DNA of 64,000 bases from Helianthus annuus (Eukaryota; Streptophyta; Magnoliopsida; Asterales; Asteraceae): contig NC_035447.2 of NCBI RefSeq assembly GCF_002127325.2, positions 24,485,780-24,549,779 on the forward strand, read 5' to 3'. A program made the position numbers and the translations under genes. Positions 24,992-35,809 of this stretch are shown piece by piece. Within the stretch, counting starts at the first letter, position 1. Every line of letters starts with the position of its first letter. The notes beneath the pieces were generated by a model. It was given only the letters and a program-made list of their open reading frames with translations, did not search any database and was not told the origin of the DNA.

Positions 24992-27224
24992 AACATAATC
25001 AAAACAAAGACTTTTCGTGAAAATCTCAAAGATATGTGAAAATTCTAAGTATTGGAGAAACTAAATTGTTTGTAGAACAATTAGTTATTAAATCATTCCT
25101 ATTTAAATTAGGATATGTAGATTCAATCTGAGGGATTGTGATAATAAAAACGCACCCAAAGGTGAGTGTCACGAGAACCCCTATTTTACTACTTTATATA
25201 TTGTTTTGGCTGAAGAACACGTCGTTATAAAGGATAAGTATACGTTTTTTGTATAAAATATGCATTTGAATTATATGAAAGTATATTTTCGTGGAAAATA
25301 AGATTTTCGGAATGATATAATATGTTTTATGAAGAAACATGGATTTGGAAAAGTGTATGATTTAAATATGTTTTCGAGGAAAACGGGTTTGATTGATATA
25401 AATATGTTTTCAAGGAAAAACAGATTTTGATTACGGTGTTTTGGGTAAAACGATCATGGTATATTTTGAATTTCGGTTGGGACAAATTTATCGGGTCTCA
25501 AGAGTGTAAGCGGCGATGAGGCTTACATTGCGTGGGGGACAGCGGAAATTTGTACAACATAAGATATTAAATTGTTATTTAGTAGGTTATATATGTTGAT
25601 GTATTGAGGTGGCGCAAAGGAGGCATCCATGCCACAATGTTTAATCATTTAAGTGTCAAACACGTGGAATTGTTGATAGATCTATTGGGTTGATAACCCC
25701 GTCGTGACCGGTAGCTCCGGTCCACATAGCGGCGAATTGATATTCCATTATTGTCTAGTATTAATTAGAGTCTCATTCGTAATATATAGCTCGTAATGTC
25801 TTGCAAACTTACGAAACTGAAAGTATGACTGAATTTAATATCAAAAACTGTGGGTACAAGTTTTCATTGAAGATTTGCTTATTGAGCTATTCCGGATGAA
25901 TCAACCATGGTTTTTACAAAGGAAATAAAATTAACTTTCTTAAGCATATATGGATGTTTTAAATCATTAAAATTCTATAATAAGAAAGTTTTTCCTTATA
26001 CGAATTGTTACGAATTTGATATGTGAAATCGCCCTCCATTGTGTTGACACTTGATTTTTTTACGTGTTCTTCAGGTACATGAGTTCGGCTTCAGGGGTTT
26101 TGGCTTGTGTTGTGTTGTGTTGTGGTTGTGTGATGCTATTGTAATTAAATAATGTTTGGATACTTTTAACTACTTTTGGGACCGTGTGTAATAAGACCCC
26201 TAAGGTTTAGACAACTATGATGTGGTGGTGATGAATGTGGAAACTTAAAACTATATTTTAAAATAAACCAAATGTCCAACATAATTATTGCACCGACCAC
26301 TAAGACGTTTATGGGTACCAACCTCCGTCACCGCCACGTTTGTTGTCACACCCCAATTGATGGCGGAATCATCGGGGCGCGGCACTGAGCGAAACAGATT
26401 GTCCAGAAGTTTCCATAACAATTATCATTACTATTCAATTTAAATAACATGTCCCATACCATGCCTTAAACAAATTATTACAGACCAAATCTAGGCAATT
26501 AATTCTGTTCCGACAACTCAGAATTTAAATACAGCAATTGTTTATCTGCTTCTAGAGACCCATAATTTGACCACTACAGACAACTATTTGTTGGGCCGTA
26601 GAGCTTTATTCTAGCCTCGCTTTCCTAGTAGTTAAGCATCTTAAACACCTGTCACATACGTTAAAATAAAGTCAATACATGAAATGTAAAGGTGAGCATA
26701 CAAGTTTGATAATAGCATATAGAGTTCGAAATAGTTTACGCATAACCAGCACGTACACAAAGGAAAATGATGCATGTTAATTATCGACACGGATCTATCG
26801 ATACCAATGACTGTGGCTTGACTGCCCGAGGCAGTTTGTAATACATGATCACCACTGTAATCCATGCAAATAATTGTCCTTAACAACCCCCGCATGAGCG
26901 GGTGCTGAGTCCAAACTACAGTACTATCGTCGTTAAGGCAGGTAGACAGCATTCCATGTGTAAACATAACAAACAAGCATTCATTAAGTCACGTATAACA
27001 TGCGGTAACGGTTAGCGTTTAAAAGTATTGCGTAGTGTGTTCGATGTGTTTTCGTATATGTAACGTATGTAACACCCAAAAGTGCATAAAGCAAAAAAGG
27101 GATCGAGTATACTCACAGCGGTTGATGGATTGAAGGGGGCGCTTGAGAGTAAGGTTAGCCTGAACAGTTCGATAGTATAACGATAAGCAATGCGTAACAC
27201 GGAAACAAGGGTTGAAGGATCGGA

Positions 27225-27800
27225 CAGCTAGTCGATCGGACGGTAGTCCGATCGGACGGCTGACCGTTCGGTTGACAGTCCGTTCGGACAGTTGTCCGGT
27301 CGGACGGGAGTCCGATCGGATGGCTGTTCGAGCGGATTGTTTCTCCCTTGGAGTAGGATGTGGTTGTGTATGATGGTCTGACTTTTGAAGTTTTTGTTGT
27401 AGCATTTGAAAACCTTGAAGTATCTTTGCCTTTCAGGTCGGTCGATCGGACGGTCGTTCGATCGGCCGGCCACCCGATCGGCTAGGTACTTCAGCAAAAA
27501 CAAGTTCTCAGCAGGGTGTCACCTGGTCGGACTGCTGTTCGATCGGGTGGCACTCCTAGTGCGTCGAACATGTTGAAAAATCGATTAAGTGTTAAAGTCA
27601 AGTATCTCATGATCCGAAGAGTAATCCAATCGGACGGTAGTCAGATCGAACAGCAGTTCATTCAATACTTAAACTTCAAATAGGTTGGTCATGTGTGGGA
27701 CCATGTGCTAGCCGATCGACTGGCCAGTCAATCGGCTGACTGTCCGATCGGTTGGCTGTCCATTCGGACAGCAGTCCGATCGGTCAGCACCCTGACCTGG
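27225..27800. repeat. CGATCGGACGG-type short degenerate repeats, block 1
   Basis: Variants of GTCCGATCGGACGGC recur in both orientations at roughly 10-20 bp spacing over 27225-27560 and 27690-27800. The core CGATCGG is close to palindromic. The block is GC-rich in an AT-rich setting. It forces Arg/Ser/Asp-rich frames on the minus strand that I do not regard as genes. Confidence 0.75.
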
Positions 27801-28485
27801 TCGGCATGTTCGTCTAACACTTGGTTTTTCTGATTGTTTGTCGTTTTATCGAGGTATTTTGACAATGAGTCAACCCACAGAACCTCGTCTTTTTCTTGGT
27901 TCTCCTGATCGGACAGGAATCATCCAAATCCGGTTGATGAACGGTTCGAGACGGTGTTCAACGTTTAACCCGAAATCGATGAACCTCGTGGATAGATTCC
28001 GGATCTTGAGTCGCACAACCACCGAAATGGTTAGTAAGTCGGCACAAGCTCCGTTTCTATCGGTTTTGGAGGTATTGAGTGTAAAAGAGTTGAAAGAAAG
28101 TTGGAAAACCATCTTTCAATCCCTTTTTACCGTGAATATGTTCAGATCCGTGAAGGATCTTTGTTTGTTTATGTGGAAATCGGTTAGATCCAAGTTATTC
28201 TTGGTGGATTGAGGCCAAAACATGAAGTTCTTCAAGAACCCATGATGACATCATCCTAGAACACTTGAATCTTGATGATTTCACGGTTAAAAGTTAAGAT
28301 TTGAAAGATAGAAAGGTGTAGGAGTGCGTGTAGATCAAGAAAGTAGAAGATTTAGGACGAAATCTTACCGAAATTGAGAGAAATCTGAGAAAAAGCGAGC
28401 TGAGTGTGCTGGTCGGACAGAGGTTTCCAAAAGTAGAAAGTTTGACAATGACAGGGGTATTTATAGGATGCCAAAAGGGGTAAAG

Positions 28486-28580
28486 GCTGGCCGATCGGTC
28501 GATCAGCACGATCGGACAGGATCGGACAGCAGTCCGATCGGCTGGGTGTTCGATCGGCTGATAGCCTGATCGATCAGCGG
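28486..28580. repeat. CGATCGG-type repeats, block 2
   Basis: The same words as in 27225-27800 recur here (GATCGGACAGGATCGGACAG and variants) in the same inner LTR-like element, about 700 bp from block 1. Confidence 0.7.
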
Positions 28581-29191
28581 CCTGAATCGAGCGTTCAGTG
28601 CGACGATTTTTGATATTTTGATTTCGATGGTGAGCGATGCGAATGAGATAGAGTTTCCTATTTAAATTACTTTTAATCCTAACTACTATATCAACATACA
28701 AGTATCCCTATTTCGTATTCGGTTTTGCGATTGCGATTCGATTGCGATTCGATTGATTACCACATAAAACATAAATAAACATGCTCAAGTAGCACATAAG
28801 GCACACACACACATGTATAACAGTAACCCAAAATGCGTATATTCGAGTTTGCGAGCGCAATGATGATTAGATTAGATCGATTTTGTTTAATTAACTTTAT
28901 CGCATTGTTACTTCCTATTATTCACAGTCGTAAAGCGGTTCGTAATGAGAAATATGCTTCGATTACTTCGATTTGTAATTAATTACTCCACATAATACAA
29001 CTAACGTAGAAACATAAAATAGACTAACTACGGTCAAAGAAGTCAAAACAGGAATTGAGCAAGGAGTGACAGATCGCATTCAGCGATCTTTTCTTCCTTT
29101 GACTTTAATCTTGCCTTTGAATTTGACTTTCGGAAACACGGGGTGTTACATTTGTATTTCCGTTGCGACGTTTTTGGGGTGTGACATGTGT

Positions 29192-29995
29192 GTTTATGGA
29201 TAAACTCGTATAGGTTGAGAGGTGGGTGGGATTGGGTTTTATTTTTTGTTATGTTTCAATTTTTCATATGGAGTTAGCTTCATGTGTATGATTTGTACAT
29301 CATATCTTTATATTTTTTGATTATTCCAAATGTAGTAATTGAGTAATTGGTTAGAATAATAAAAGTATGTAATGTTTTAGTTTTAAAAACATTAATTTAT
29401 AACTATTTTGATTCTTTTATATATTTGTTCATTGTAATTAGCTAGATGTTTTTTTTATAAATAACTCGATTATGAAAAACAAATATAAAAGATCGTATTA
29501 ATGTGAAAATTTAGAGATGTTTATGAAAGATAATAGACTAAGGTAGCGTTTGGTATCAATGAACTAAAAGCGAAAGGAATGGATTATTCCGATGGAATGA
29601 AAAGAAAAAAGTTTGGTTATCATGTGGTAATGGAATAGATTATTCCATAAGTAATGTGATTCCTTTTATTTTAAGAATTTTCTTTCTGATAACTAGGGAA
29701 TTTTTTTTCATTACAATTATTATTATTATTTTATTTTATCAATGACATTATATTTTTGTCGTTTTTAATAAACTGCATTCAATTCATTACTTCATATGTT
29801 TTCACATATAAAATAATGATTCATTCTATTCATTATATGAGTAACCAAACATCATATCAGATTGTAATGGTAATGATCAATTTTATTCCTCTCCCCATTT
29901 CATTCTCTTGTGCATTTCAATACGTAAGAGTGAAAATATATATAGTTTTGAAGGAAACATGATGCATTGCTAATTAATGTGATGAAATACAGAAT
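29192..29995. other. Spacer with possible hAT-type MITE remnant
   Basis: AT-rich with no gene. GTAGCGTTTGGTATCA near 29544 and GAGTAACCAAAC near 29840 recall the GTTTGG/CCAAAC ends of plant hAT miniature elements, but the full terminal match and 8-bp target duplication are not there. Confidence 0.3.
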
Positions 29996-30177
29996 TTAGA
30001 CTATGGGTATGAGGCGGGGGTTGGGGTGGGGTTGGCCACAAACGCCCAAGTCACTACCCCGGGTGGGCTTGGGTTTTGGCGTGGCCCCTTGGGCGGGGGA
30101 TTCAGCCCGGGCGTTGGGCGGTTCTATCAAGGTGACATGGCGGGATGAGATTGGCCAAGAAAAATAGCCGTTTGGGC

Positions 30178-30197
30178 TAGCCGTTGGCCAACGGCTA
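30178..30197. promoter_or_regulatory. Perfect 20-bp subterminal palindrome
   Basis: TAGCCGTTGGCCAACGGCTA is its own reverse complement. It lies 25 bp upstream of the TATA-like CTATAAAA at 30222 and 137 bp upstream of the ATG. Harbinger 1 has the same word with one changed base. A binding site for the accessory protein or transposase is the likely role, by inference. Confidence 0.5.
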
Positions 30198-30333
30198 TGT
30201 GTAAAAAAAATGATTTTTTCACTATAAAAACTCATTTCTATTCATTTTTTTTTACCACAACTACTCCCTCTCTTCTATAATTATCTCTATCTTATTTTTA
30301 AAAAAAAATTCTTATCCAACCACACTACGAAAA

Positions 30334-31490
30334 ATGAATCCTCATATTCGTGGTTTTAACCCGAACAACCCGTGGGCATTACAAGAAAATCCAAGCCCAC
30401 CACCCAATCGTCCAATTGCTCCATTTTTAATACACTCCTCTATGCCCGATATGGCGGGTTACTCATCGTTTCTCTCGAATCGTGTGTATACTAACTTCCC
30501 TCACACTGACGATTCTATACCTAGCCCGATTCCACAAACGTCCATCAACCTTTCACAAACGTCCATCAACCTCTCCCAAACCGAAACCGTCCCCGAAACT
30601 CAACCCCCATCAATGGTCCTTCCGCATCCAAACTCATCAAGAAGAGAAGTCACAAGAAAAAAACCGAGGCCGAGAAAGCACTTGAAAGTGCCAAACGAAA
30701 ACAACAAAGATGGGTCTTTAAAGAAGAACTTGCATTGGCGAGGGCTTGGGTTCAACAATCTCTACATCCAACTTTAGATATTTTTAAAAATTTTGTAGCC
30801 CTTATTTTAATATTTATGTTTTTTTATATAACTTTATAATATATTAAATTTTGTTTTTATTAAAATAGGAAATTCTCAACATAGAAACCATTTGTGGGAC
30901 GCGATCAGTAAAGCATTCCATGAAGAAATGGAAAGGGAGCTTTATCGTGAAAATGATAGCTTATCCTCGAAGTGGACCGAGATAAGCGGGAAACTCACCA
31001 ACTTTAGTGGTTATTTACATAAGGCAAAGCAAAACCCAAAAAGTGGTGAAACCGAAGCCGACTTTGTGGCAAATGCATTGATTACATACAAAACGAATGT
31101 GGGGAGCGACTTCCGTTTCATGCATTGTTGGGACATTTGTAAGTTCAATCCCAAGTGGGCGAATATCCCCAGTGGTAGCGAAACTAACACGTCTTCCAAA
31201 GGTCAAGGACACCCTCGTCCCAAGCCCAATCGGATGCACAAGATCAAGAGTTGGAGAACTTTGTGGATGATTCGCCAAACCGGCCAGAATACGGAAGAGA
31301 TGCCGCAAAAAGGCGCGCTCAAAAATCAAGATCGGGTACGCCATCGCCTTCAGTTGGGAGTTCGGGCTCGCGTAGGGGATTATATAGTGATCAGTTGGAA
31401 GACATTGCATGCAAGTTAGATACATTCAACGTATTCCAACAACAAAGGGCCGAAATTCGGAAAAACAAAAAGCTAGGGATGCCCTGAAAC
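30334..31490 (+). pseudogene. Harbinger accessory protein (SANT/Myb-like, NAM-associated), broken
   Basis: This is the second protein of PIF/Harbinger elements, which helps transposase bind DNA and enter the nucleus. Exon 1 starts MNPHIRGFNPNNPW and, after a frame change, has the SANT-like RWVFKEELALARAWVQQSL near 30690-30770. After an AT-rich interval with a TAG acceptor at 30866-30868, the second part has RNHLWDAISKAFHEEM, LSSKWTEISGK, FSGYLHKAKQNPKSGE, FMHCWDICKFNPKWANI. It shifts frame near 31215 and goes on with QELENFVDDSPNRPEYGRDA. Two frameshifts disable it. Plant databases often mislabel this family 'glutathione S-transferase T3-like'; it has no such activity. It is shorter than usual at the C terminus. 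Confidence 0.8.
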
Positions 31491-32221
31491 AAAGACGAGA
31501 TAATATGAAATTCTAGCGTAGCCCATCTATCACCTATCAGGTGAAGAGTTCGAACTAATGTTGGAGACGAGAGAAGAGATAAAGAAAAAATATTACAAGC
31601 ACTAGGAATTTTTTTATGTAATTTTTTTTATTTAAAAAACATTATTAAAAATTTTAAATTTGTTTTAAAAATAAAAATATTGCAGTTTTGGCTGGCCACG
31701 CCCCAAACCCCCGCCCCACCATACCGTCTTCGATGTGGGTCAGCCCAGCGAATTAGTCCACCCAAACCACGTGTCAACTCATGCCCCAAACCCCCGCCCC
31801 ACCGTACCCACGTTCTTATAGTACTAGTACTTCATCCATTATTAGTACATCAAATAGATCATGCCAAATGGCCTTTGATTACCCTTTGCACATCTCTTGT
31901 AAAAGGATCGTCATATTATAAGTTTCAAGGTATAGAGACGAACGAATAAATAAAAGAATATAGGACCATTTTGGGAATCTAAAACATTCTTTATGGTTCC
32001 AAGACATTTGTGTATCTAAGACTAGAGGGTATGGTGACATCCCATCCTTGGAGGATTATCCGTCACGTAGGCGTCACGTCAGAGTCCTCCTAAGGATGGT
32101 CCATCCTCCAAAAGTGGAGGGTATGGGAGGATGGTCCTAGTCATAGTCCTTCCCACCATTTTTATGTTTTTTTTAATTTTTTTAATTTTTTTAATCTTCT
32201 ACTTTTTTTAACATTTAACAA

Positions 32222-32646
32222 CAGGGTATACCTATTGGTACACCAATTTGCCTATCTACACACCTTAAAAGGTGTTTTTTGTCTTTATATGCACACACTG
32301 CAGTGTCGAACTGTGGCCAAAACGCGGCATTTTGGTCCGGTTAACCAGAAAAAGACTGACGGGTTTCTGACGGGTCTGTTGACCGGACCAAAACGTCGAG
32401 CTTTGGCCGCGTTTTGGTCCTGTCAACCAGACAAAAGACTGACACCCGGTCTGGTTGCAGGAACAAAACGCGGCCAAAGCTCGGCGTTTTGGTCCGGTCA
32501 ACAGACCCGTCAGTATTTATCTGGTTAAACGGACCAAAACGCCCCCATTTTGGCCATAGTTCGACACTGCAGGGTGTGCATATAAGGACAAAAACCACCT
32601 TTTTAGGGTGACTATCTACACACCAAGTGTGTAGATAGTTTGGGCC
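32222..32646. mobile_element. Foldback/MITE-like hairpin element
   Basis: Nearly the whole 425 bp folds on itself. Left CTATCTACACACC, TTTATATGCACAC, CTGCAGTGTCGAACT and GGCCAAAACGC are answered on the right by their mirrors, and the centre repeats GACCGGACCAAAACG and its mirror. The flanks share TAACAA (32216-32221 and 32647-32652), a possible target duplication. It has no coding capacity. Its TTTATATGCACAC word and overall plan recall the large palindromic element at 13257-16445. Confidence 0.65.
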
Positions 32647-32696
32647 TAACAAAAAAACTAACAAAATATTTTCATTAATATTAAAAAACATTAGAG

Positions 32697-34022
32697 TTAA
32701 ATGCTTGGTTGGTCCCTGTGGTTTGCGAAAATTGCAGACTTGGTCCTAGTGGTTTACTAATTACACGCGTCGTCCCAAAAGTTGTCAAAAATGAACTCGG
32801 TTGGTCCCTTGACCTAACCTCTGTTAAATTTCTCAGTTAACTATGTATAAAATGACTATATTACCCTTGAACAATTAAAAGAAATAAAAAAATATATTAG
32901 AGATAGGGGCCCACTACTCATCTTCTTCATCACCTCTGTCTCTCTCTCCCTGTCAAAAACTCAGCCACCACCTCCTCATTCACAACCTGCAACCACCTCC
33001 ACCACCATCACCTTTGCCGTCTGATCAACACCACGTTCACAAACAACCTCCACATCTCCACCTTCACAAACCACCACCACCACCTCCATCTCTCCAAACC
33101 ACCACCCACAGCGCAGGAGAAAGAAACGGTGAAAATGGCGTCGATAACCACCACCGCCGCCAGTTCAGACGAACCGTTGAAGCTCTCTCTAGCAATGGTT
33201 CTTCTTCGTTCTTAGCACCTGAATAAAACTTCCGATACTCATAATTCTCCATCTGCATCTTCCAATTCAGAAGCTCTCAAATGGAAACTTGTAGCATACA
33301 ACTATATAATCAACAAATTAGAAACTTGTAGCCCACATTATGGGTGGAAAGATGATCCATATAATTGCATACAAGCTTTCTGTCAAAAAAAGTTGTATGA
33401 TTTGAAACTTAGTACATCCAACAACATAATTTTGAAAAAATAGCATCTCAAAACTTGATTCTCAGCTCAGCGCCTGCGCTACGCCACTGATGCACGCCAT
33501 CACCACTCCAACCGGCAACCCCCAGTTCAGCTAGCGGCCTTAGGCTCGTCTGTTCCTCGTCTGTGTTTCACAGTTGCCTGAGGTGATAATGATGGTGGTT
33601 AGTCGGACCGGAAGTTGCAAATCTGAAATCGGTTGTAGATATGATGGGTTCATCTACATTGATATTGAACACCGGTGCGTATATTTACCGGAGACGAGGG
33701 CATTTTTCCGACGAGGGATGGTGTTTTTCGGTGGTGATTTGTGGCCAACAATGTGAACTGAGAGCTATAGATGAGAGGGGAGATGATGGGAAAGGGGGAA
33801 GAAGAAGTGGGTCATCTTCTTTATATGTATTTTTTATTTTTTAATTGTTCAAGGGTAATATAGTCATTTCATACATAATTAACTGAGAAATTTAATAGAG
33901 ATTAGGTCAGGGGACCAACCGAGTTTATTTTTGACAACTTTTGGGACCACACGTGTAATTAGTAAACCACTAGGGCCAAGTATGAAATTTTTGCAAACCA
34001 CAGAAACCAACCAAGCATTTAA
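32697..34022. mobile_element. Mutator-like element with long TIRs (1)
   Basis: Inverted repeats of about 188 bp at 32697-32885 and 33838-34022 start TTAAATGCTTGGTTGG and contain GTCCCTGTGGTTTG, ACAACTTTTGGGAC and GGTAATATAGTCATTT, or diverged forms of them. Long TIRs without transposase are typical of non-autonomous Mutator-like elements, some of which carry captured gene pieces. The 950-bp centre is rich in CCACCACC- and CTCTCTC-type sequence, like untranslated gene leaders. No clear 9-bp target duplication remains. Confidence 0.75.
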
Positions 34023-34104
34023 AAAAGAAATAAAAAAAACATAAGCTTAAAAAAATAAACTTAAAAAAAAATAAACTTAAATCCTAATATATTAAAATAA
34101 GCTA

Positions 34105-35020
34105 CTAGTCTTCGTCTTCCATGTTGTTGTCGGGTTCGTTTTGAACGTTGTTCCAAATGTACTCCACCAAGTCCGCTTGTAGTTTATGATGTGTGTACTC
34201 GTTACGTAGAGCGAACATGTTCAAATCTTGTTGTTGCCCACTAACTGGAACAGAATTTCTGGTAGACGCGTTTTCATCGTACTCGCATATCGCTCTACCT
34301 TCGTCTTCAGTGACCATGTTATGAAGGATGATACAAGCGTACATAATGTTTCGTAACCGCTTTGGTGTACCCGAACGTGCTGGATGTTCAATGATTTGAT
34401 ATTTTTTTGTAGAACACCAAAAGCCGGTTCAATATCTTTCCTCGCACCCTCTTGAAACTTCGCAAACTTTTTTCTTTTATCGTCAGTCGGGTACGGAATA
34501 GTTTTAACAATTGTCGAGTACGTTGGGTATATCCCATCGGCTAGGTAGTAACCTCGCCTGTATTCCACCCCCGAAACCATAAAGCTTGTGTCTGGACCTG
34601 TACCCGCCACTACATCCTCAAATATCTGTGACTGGTATATGATGTTAAGGTCGTTGAGCGAACCAGGTAGACCAAAAAAAGCATGCCAGATCCAGAGATC
34701 CTGTGACGCAACAGCCTCTAGAATAATAGTCGGATGTCCATGATCTCCCCTAGTATACTGACCTTGCCAGGCAACTGGGCAGTTCTGCCACGGCCAGTGC
34801 ATGCAATCAATAGAAAACCATGTCTCTGTTCGTGTGCTTGATATAACTTTTGAACATCGTTTGCGTTCGGCTTCCGCAGGTATCGCTTGCTATATAATTT
34901 GACAACCCATTCACAAAACTTGTGCAAACATAGACGTGCGGTTCTTTCAGACATCCTTATATACTCGTCTAATGCATCGGGTGCGAAACCTATGCCAGTT
35001 GGCGAATGGCTGACGTACAT
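34105..35020 (-). pseudogene. PIF/Harbinger transposase (DDE nuclease), broken
   Basis: Reading down from 35020, the first frame has DALDEYIRMSERTARLCLHK, then KRYLRKPNANDVQKLY. The second (34802-34221) opens in the first catalytic motif (DCMHWPWQNCPVAW). It continues with EAVASQDLWIWHAFFG, SLNDLNI (second D), GVEYRRGYYLADGIYP and KDIEPAFGVLQ (the catalytic E region). The third (34344-34105) has MYACIILHNMVTEDEGR and an acidic end. Two frameshifts separate the parts; otherwise the DDE core is nearly complete. It is better preserved than the copy at 9143-9975. The first codons before DALDEY appear to be missing or in another frame. Confidence 0.88.
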
Positions 35021-35264
35021 TTTTGTAAATTACTGAAACCCCTTTGCCCCCTAGCGTCGTTTCGCAGTGTAAAAAACGGATCAGACTGGGCCATGTCGCC
35101 TGCAATACGTAAAAACATTTTTGTAAATTACTGAAACCCCTTTGCCCCCTACATAAATTAAATTAGAAATTATTTTTTTTTTATAGTAACGGCTACTTTT
35201 GGTCTTGGGCCCCACAAAATGTTCTGTCGCCAACGTCTAAGAATCGAGGGAAAGGACGGAACCC

Positions 35265-35282
35265 GGGGGGGGGGGGGGGGGG
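35265..35282. repeat. G18 homopolymer
   Basis: Eighteen consecutive G residues follow ACCC inside the GC-rich terminal region of Harbinger 3. The run could form a quadruplex. Length is unreliable in any read technology. Confidence 0.9.
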
Positions 35283-35343
35283 TTTGGTGTTGCTAGCGTC
35301 GCCGGGTGGGAACGGGAGGGAGGACGGACCCCGCATAGCCTAA

Positions 35344-35766
35344 ACCTAAAATCTTTGAGTTTCCAATCCTTCTTGCATTTAGGACATAGTACCAAAACAT
35401 ATAGGGTTAATGATTTGTGTTTGCGGGTGGACATGGTACCCAGACCCAGTATACCCACCACATTACGTTCAAAGAAAAATGACATCAGTGGAAGTCTTAA
35501 TTGACCTAGCACCCACCATACTCCCTCTGCAACTCCATCAATCACGCAACAAATCTGTCTAACAACCCTATGAAAATTATATTATTTCTGTCATTCTCGC
35601 CAGCACATGCATACATATTCATAGATGTACGCATATACGTACATACTTGTGTATGTATATATGTATGCACGTAGGTACCTATAACTACTTCATACCATTT
35701 AAGGGATAGCAGATTAATTTTAGTGTTGTGTATAGCCTTTGAGCCTAGATAGAAGTTGATCGGTGG
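35344..35766. other. Spacer, no gene seen
   Basis: Contains a low-complexity stretch of ACAT/GTAT words at 35600-35680. No reading frame is convincing. Confidence 0.4.
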
Positions 35767-35790
35767 AAAAAAAAAAAAAAAAAAAAAAAA
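35767..35790. repeat. A24 homopolymer
   Basis: Twenty-four A residues end just before CTTCTTTAG. The target duplication of the Mutator-like element follows at 35801. A similar A40 tract followed by CTTCTGG lies at 58461. Confidence 0.9.
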
Positions 35791-35809
35791 CTTCTTTAGT
35801 TTTTAAAAA

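Larger units (their letters stand above)
26344..29150 (-). mobile_element. Nested TG...CA element, probable solo LTR (inner)
   Basis: The ends TGTCACACCCCAATTG at 26344 and CACGGGGTGTTACA at 29150 are flanked by a perfect 5-bp duplication TTTGT (26339-26343 and 29151-29155). On the minus strand it starts TGTAACACCCCG and ends GGGGTGTGACA, the same pattern as the outer element. It is 2.8 kb without recognisable protein domains. It carries many GATCGGAC-type repeats. Because it sits inside the outer element with its own target duplication, it is the younger insertion. Confidence 0.72.
29999..31815 (+). mobile_element. PIF/Harbinger element 2, complete, accessory gene only
   Basis: Both ends are clear. 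The left begins GACTATGGGTATGAGGCGGG and the right, read backwards, begins GAACGTGGGTACGGTGGGGC. The flanks carry the 3-bp target duplication TTA (29996-29998 and 31816-31818) that defines this superfamily. The element is 1.8 kb and encodes only a broken accessory SANT/Myb-like protein, with no transposase. It would need transposase from another copy, such as the relatives at 5338 or 32020. Confidence 0.85.
32020..35340 (-). mobile_element. PIF/Harbinger element 3, with two nested elements
   Basis: The left end GACTAGAGGGTATGG at 32020 and the right end, read backwards as GGCTATGCGGGGTCC, are related inverted termini. TAA occurs on both sides (32017-32019 and 35341-35343) as the target duplication. 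The transposase gene lies on the minus strand at 35020-34105. The AT-rich tail behind it is split by a foldback-like element (32222-32646) and a long-TIR Mutator-like element (32697-34022). Terminal similarity is imperfect, so this is an old copy. Confidence 0.65.

Noticed and set aside
27019..27503. Arg/Ser/Asp-rich minus-strand frames
   Set aside because: The pattern is produced by repeated GATCGGAC words read in frame.
27838..28212. 124-codon plus-strand frame with an overlapping minus-strand frame
   Set aside because: It lies between CGATCGG repeat blocks in the inner LTR-like element. No family is recognisable and both strands are open, which suggests base composition.
29541..29850. hAT miniature element
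   Set aside because: The GTTTGG and CCAAAC words are present, but the termini do not pair properly and no 8-bp duplication was found.
30334..31490. Glutathione S-transferase
   Set aside because: Similar plant proteins carry this label in databases by error. The sequence has SANT and NAM-associated features and no thioredoxin fold.
33014..33258. Pro/His-rich plus frame and Gly/Trp-rich minus frame in Mutator-like element 1
   Set aside because: They come from CCACCACC-type low complexity. A captured gene fragment is possible, but nothing supports a specific one.
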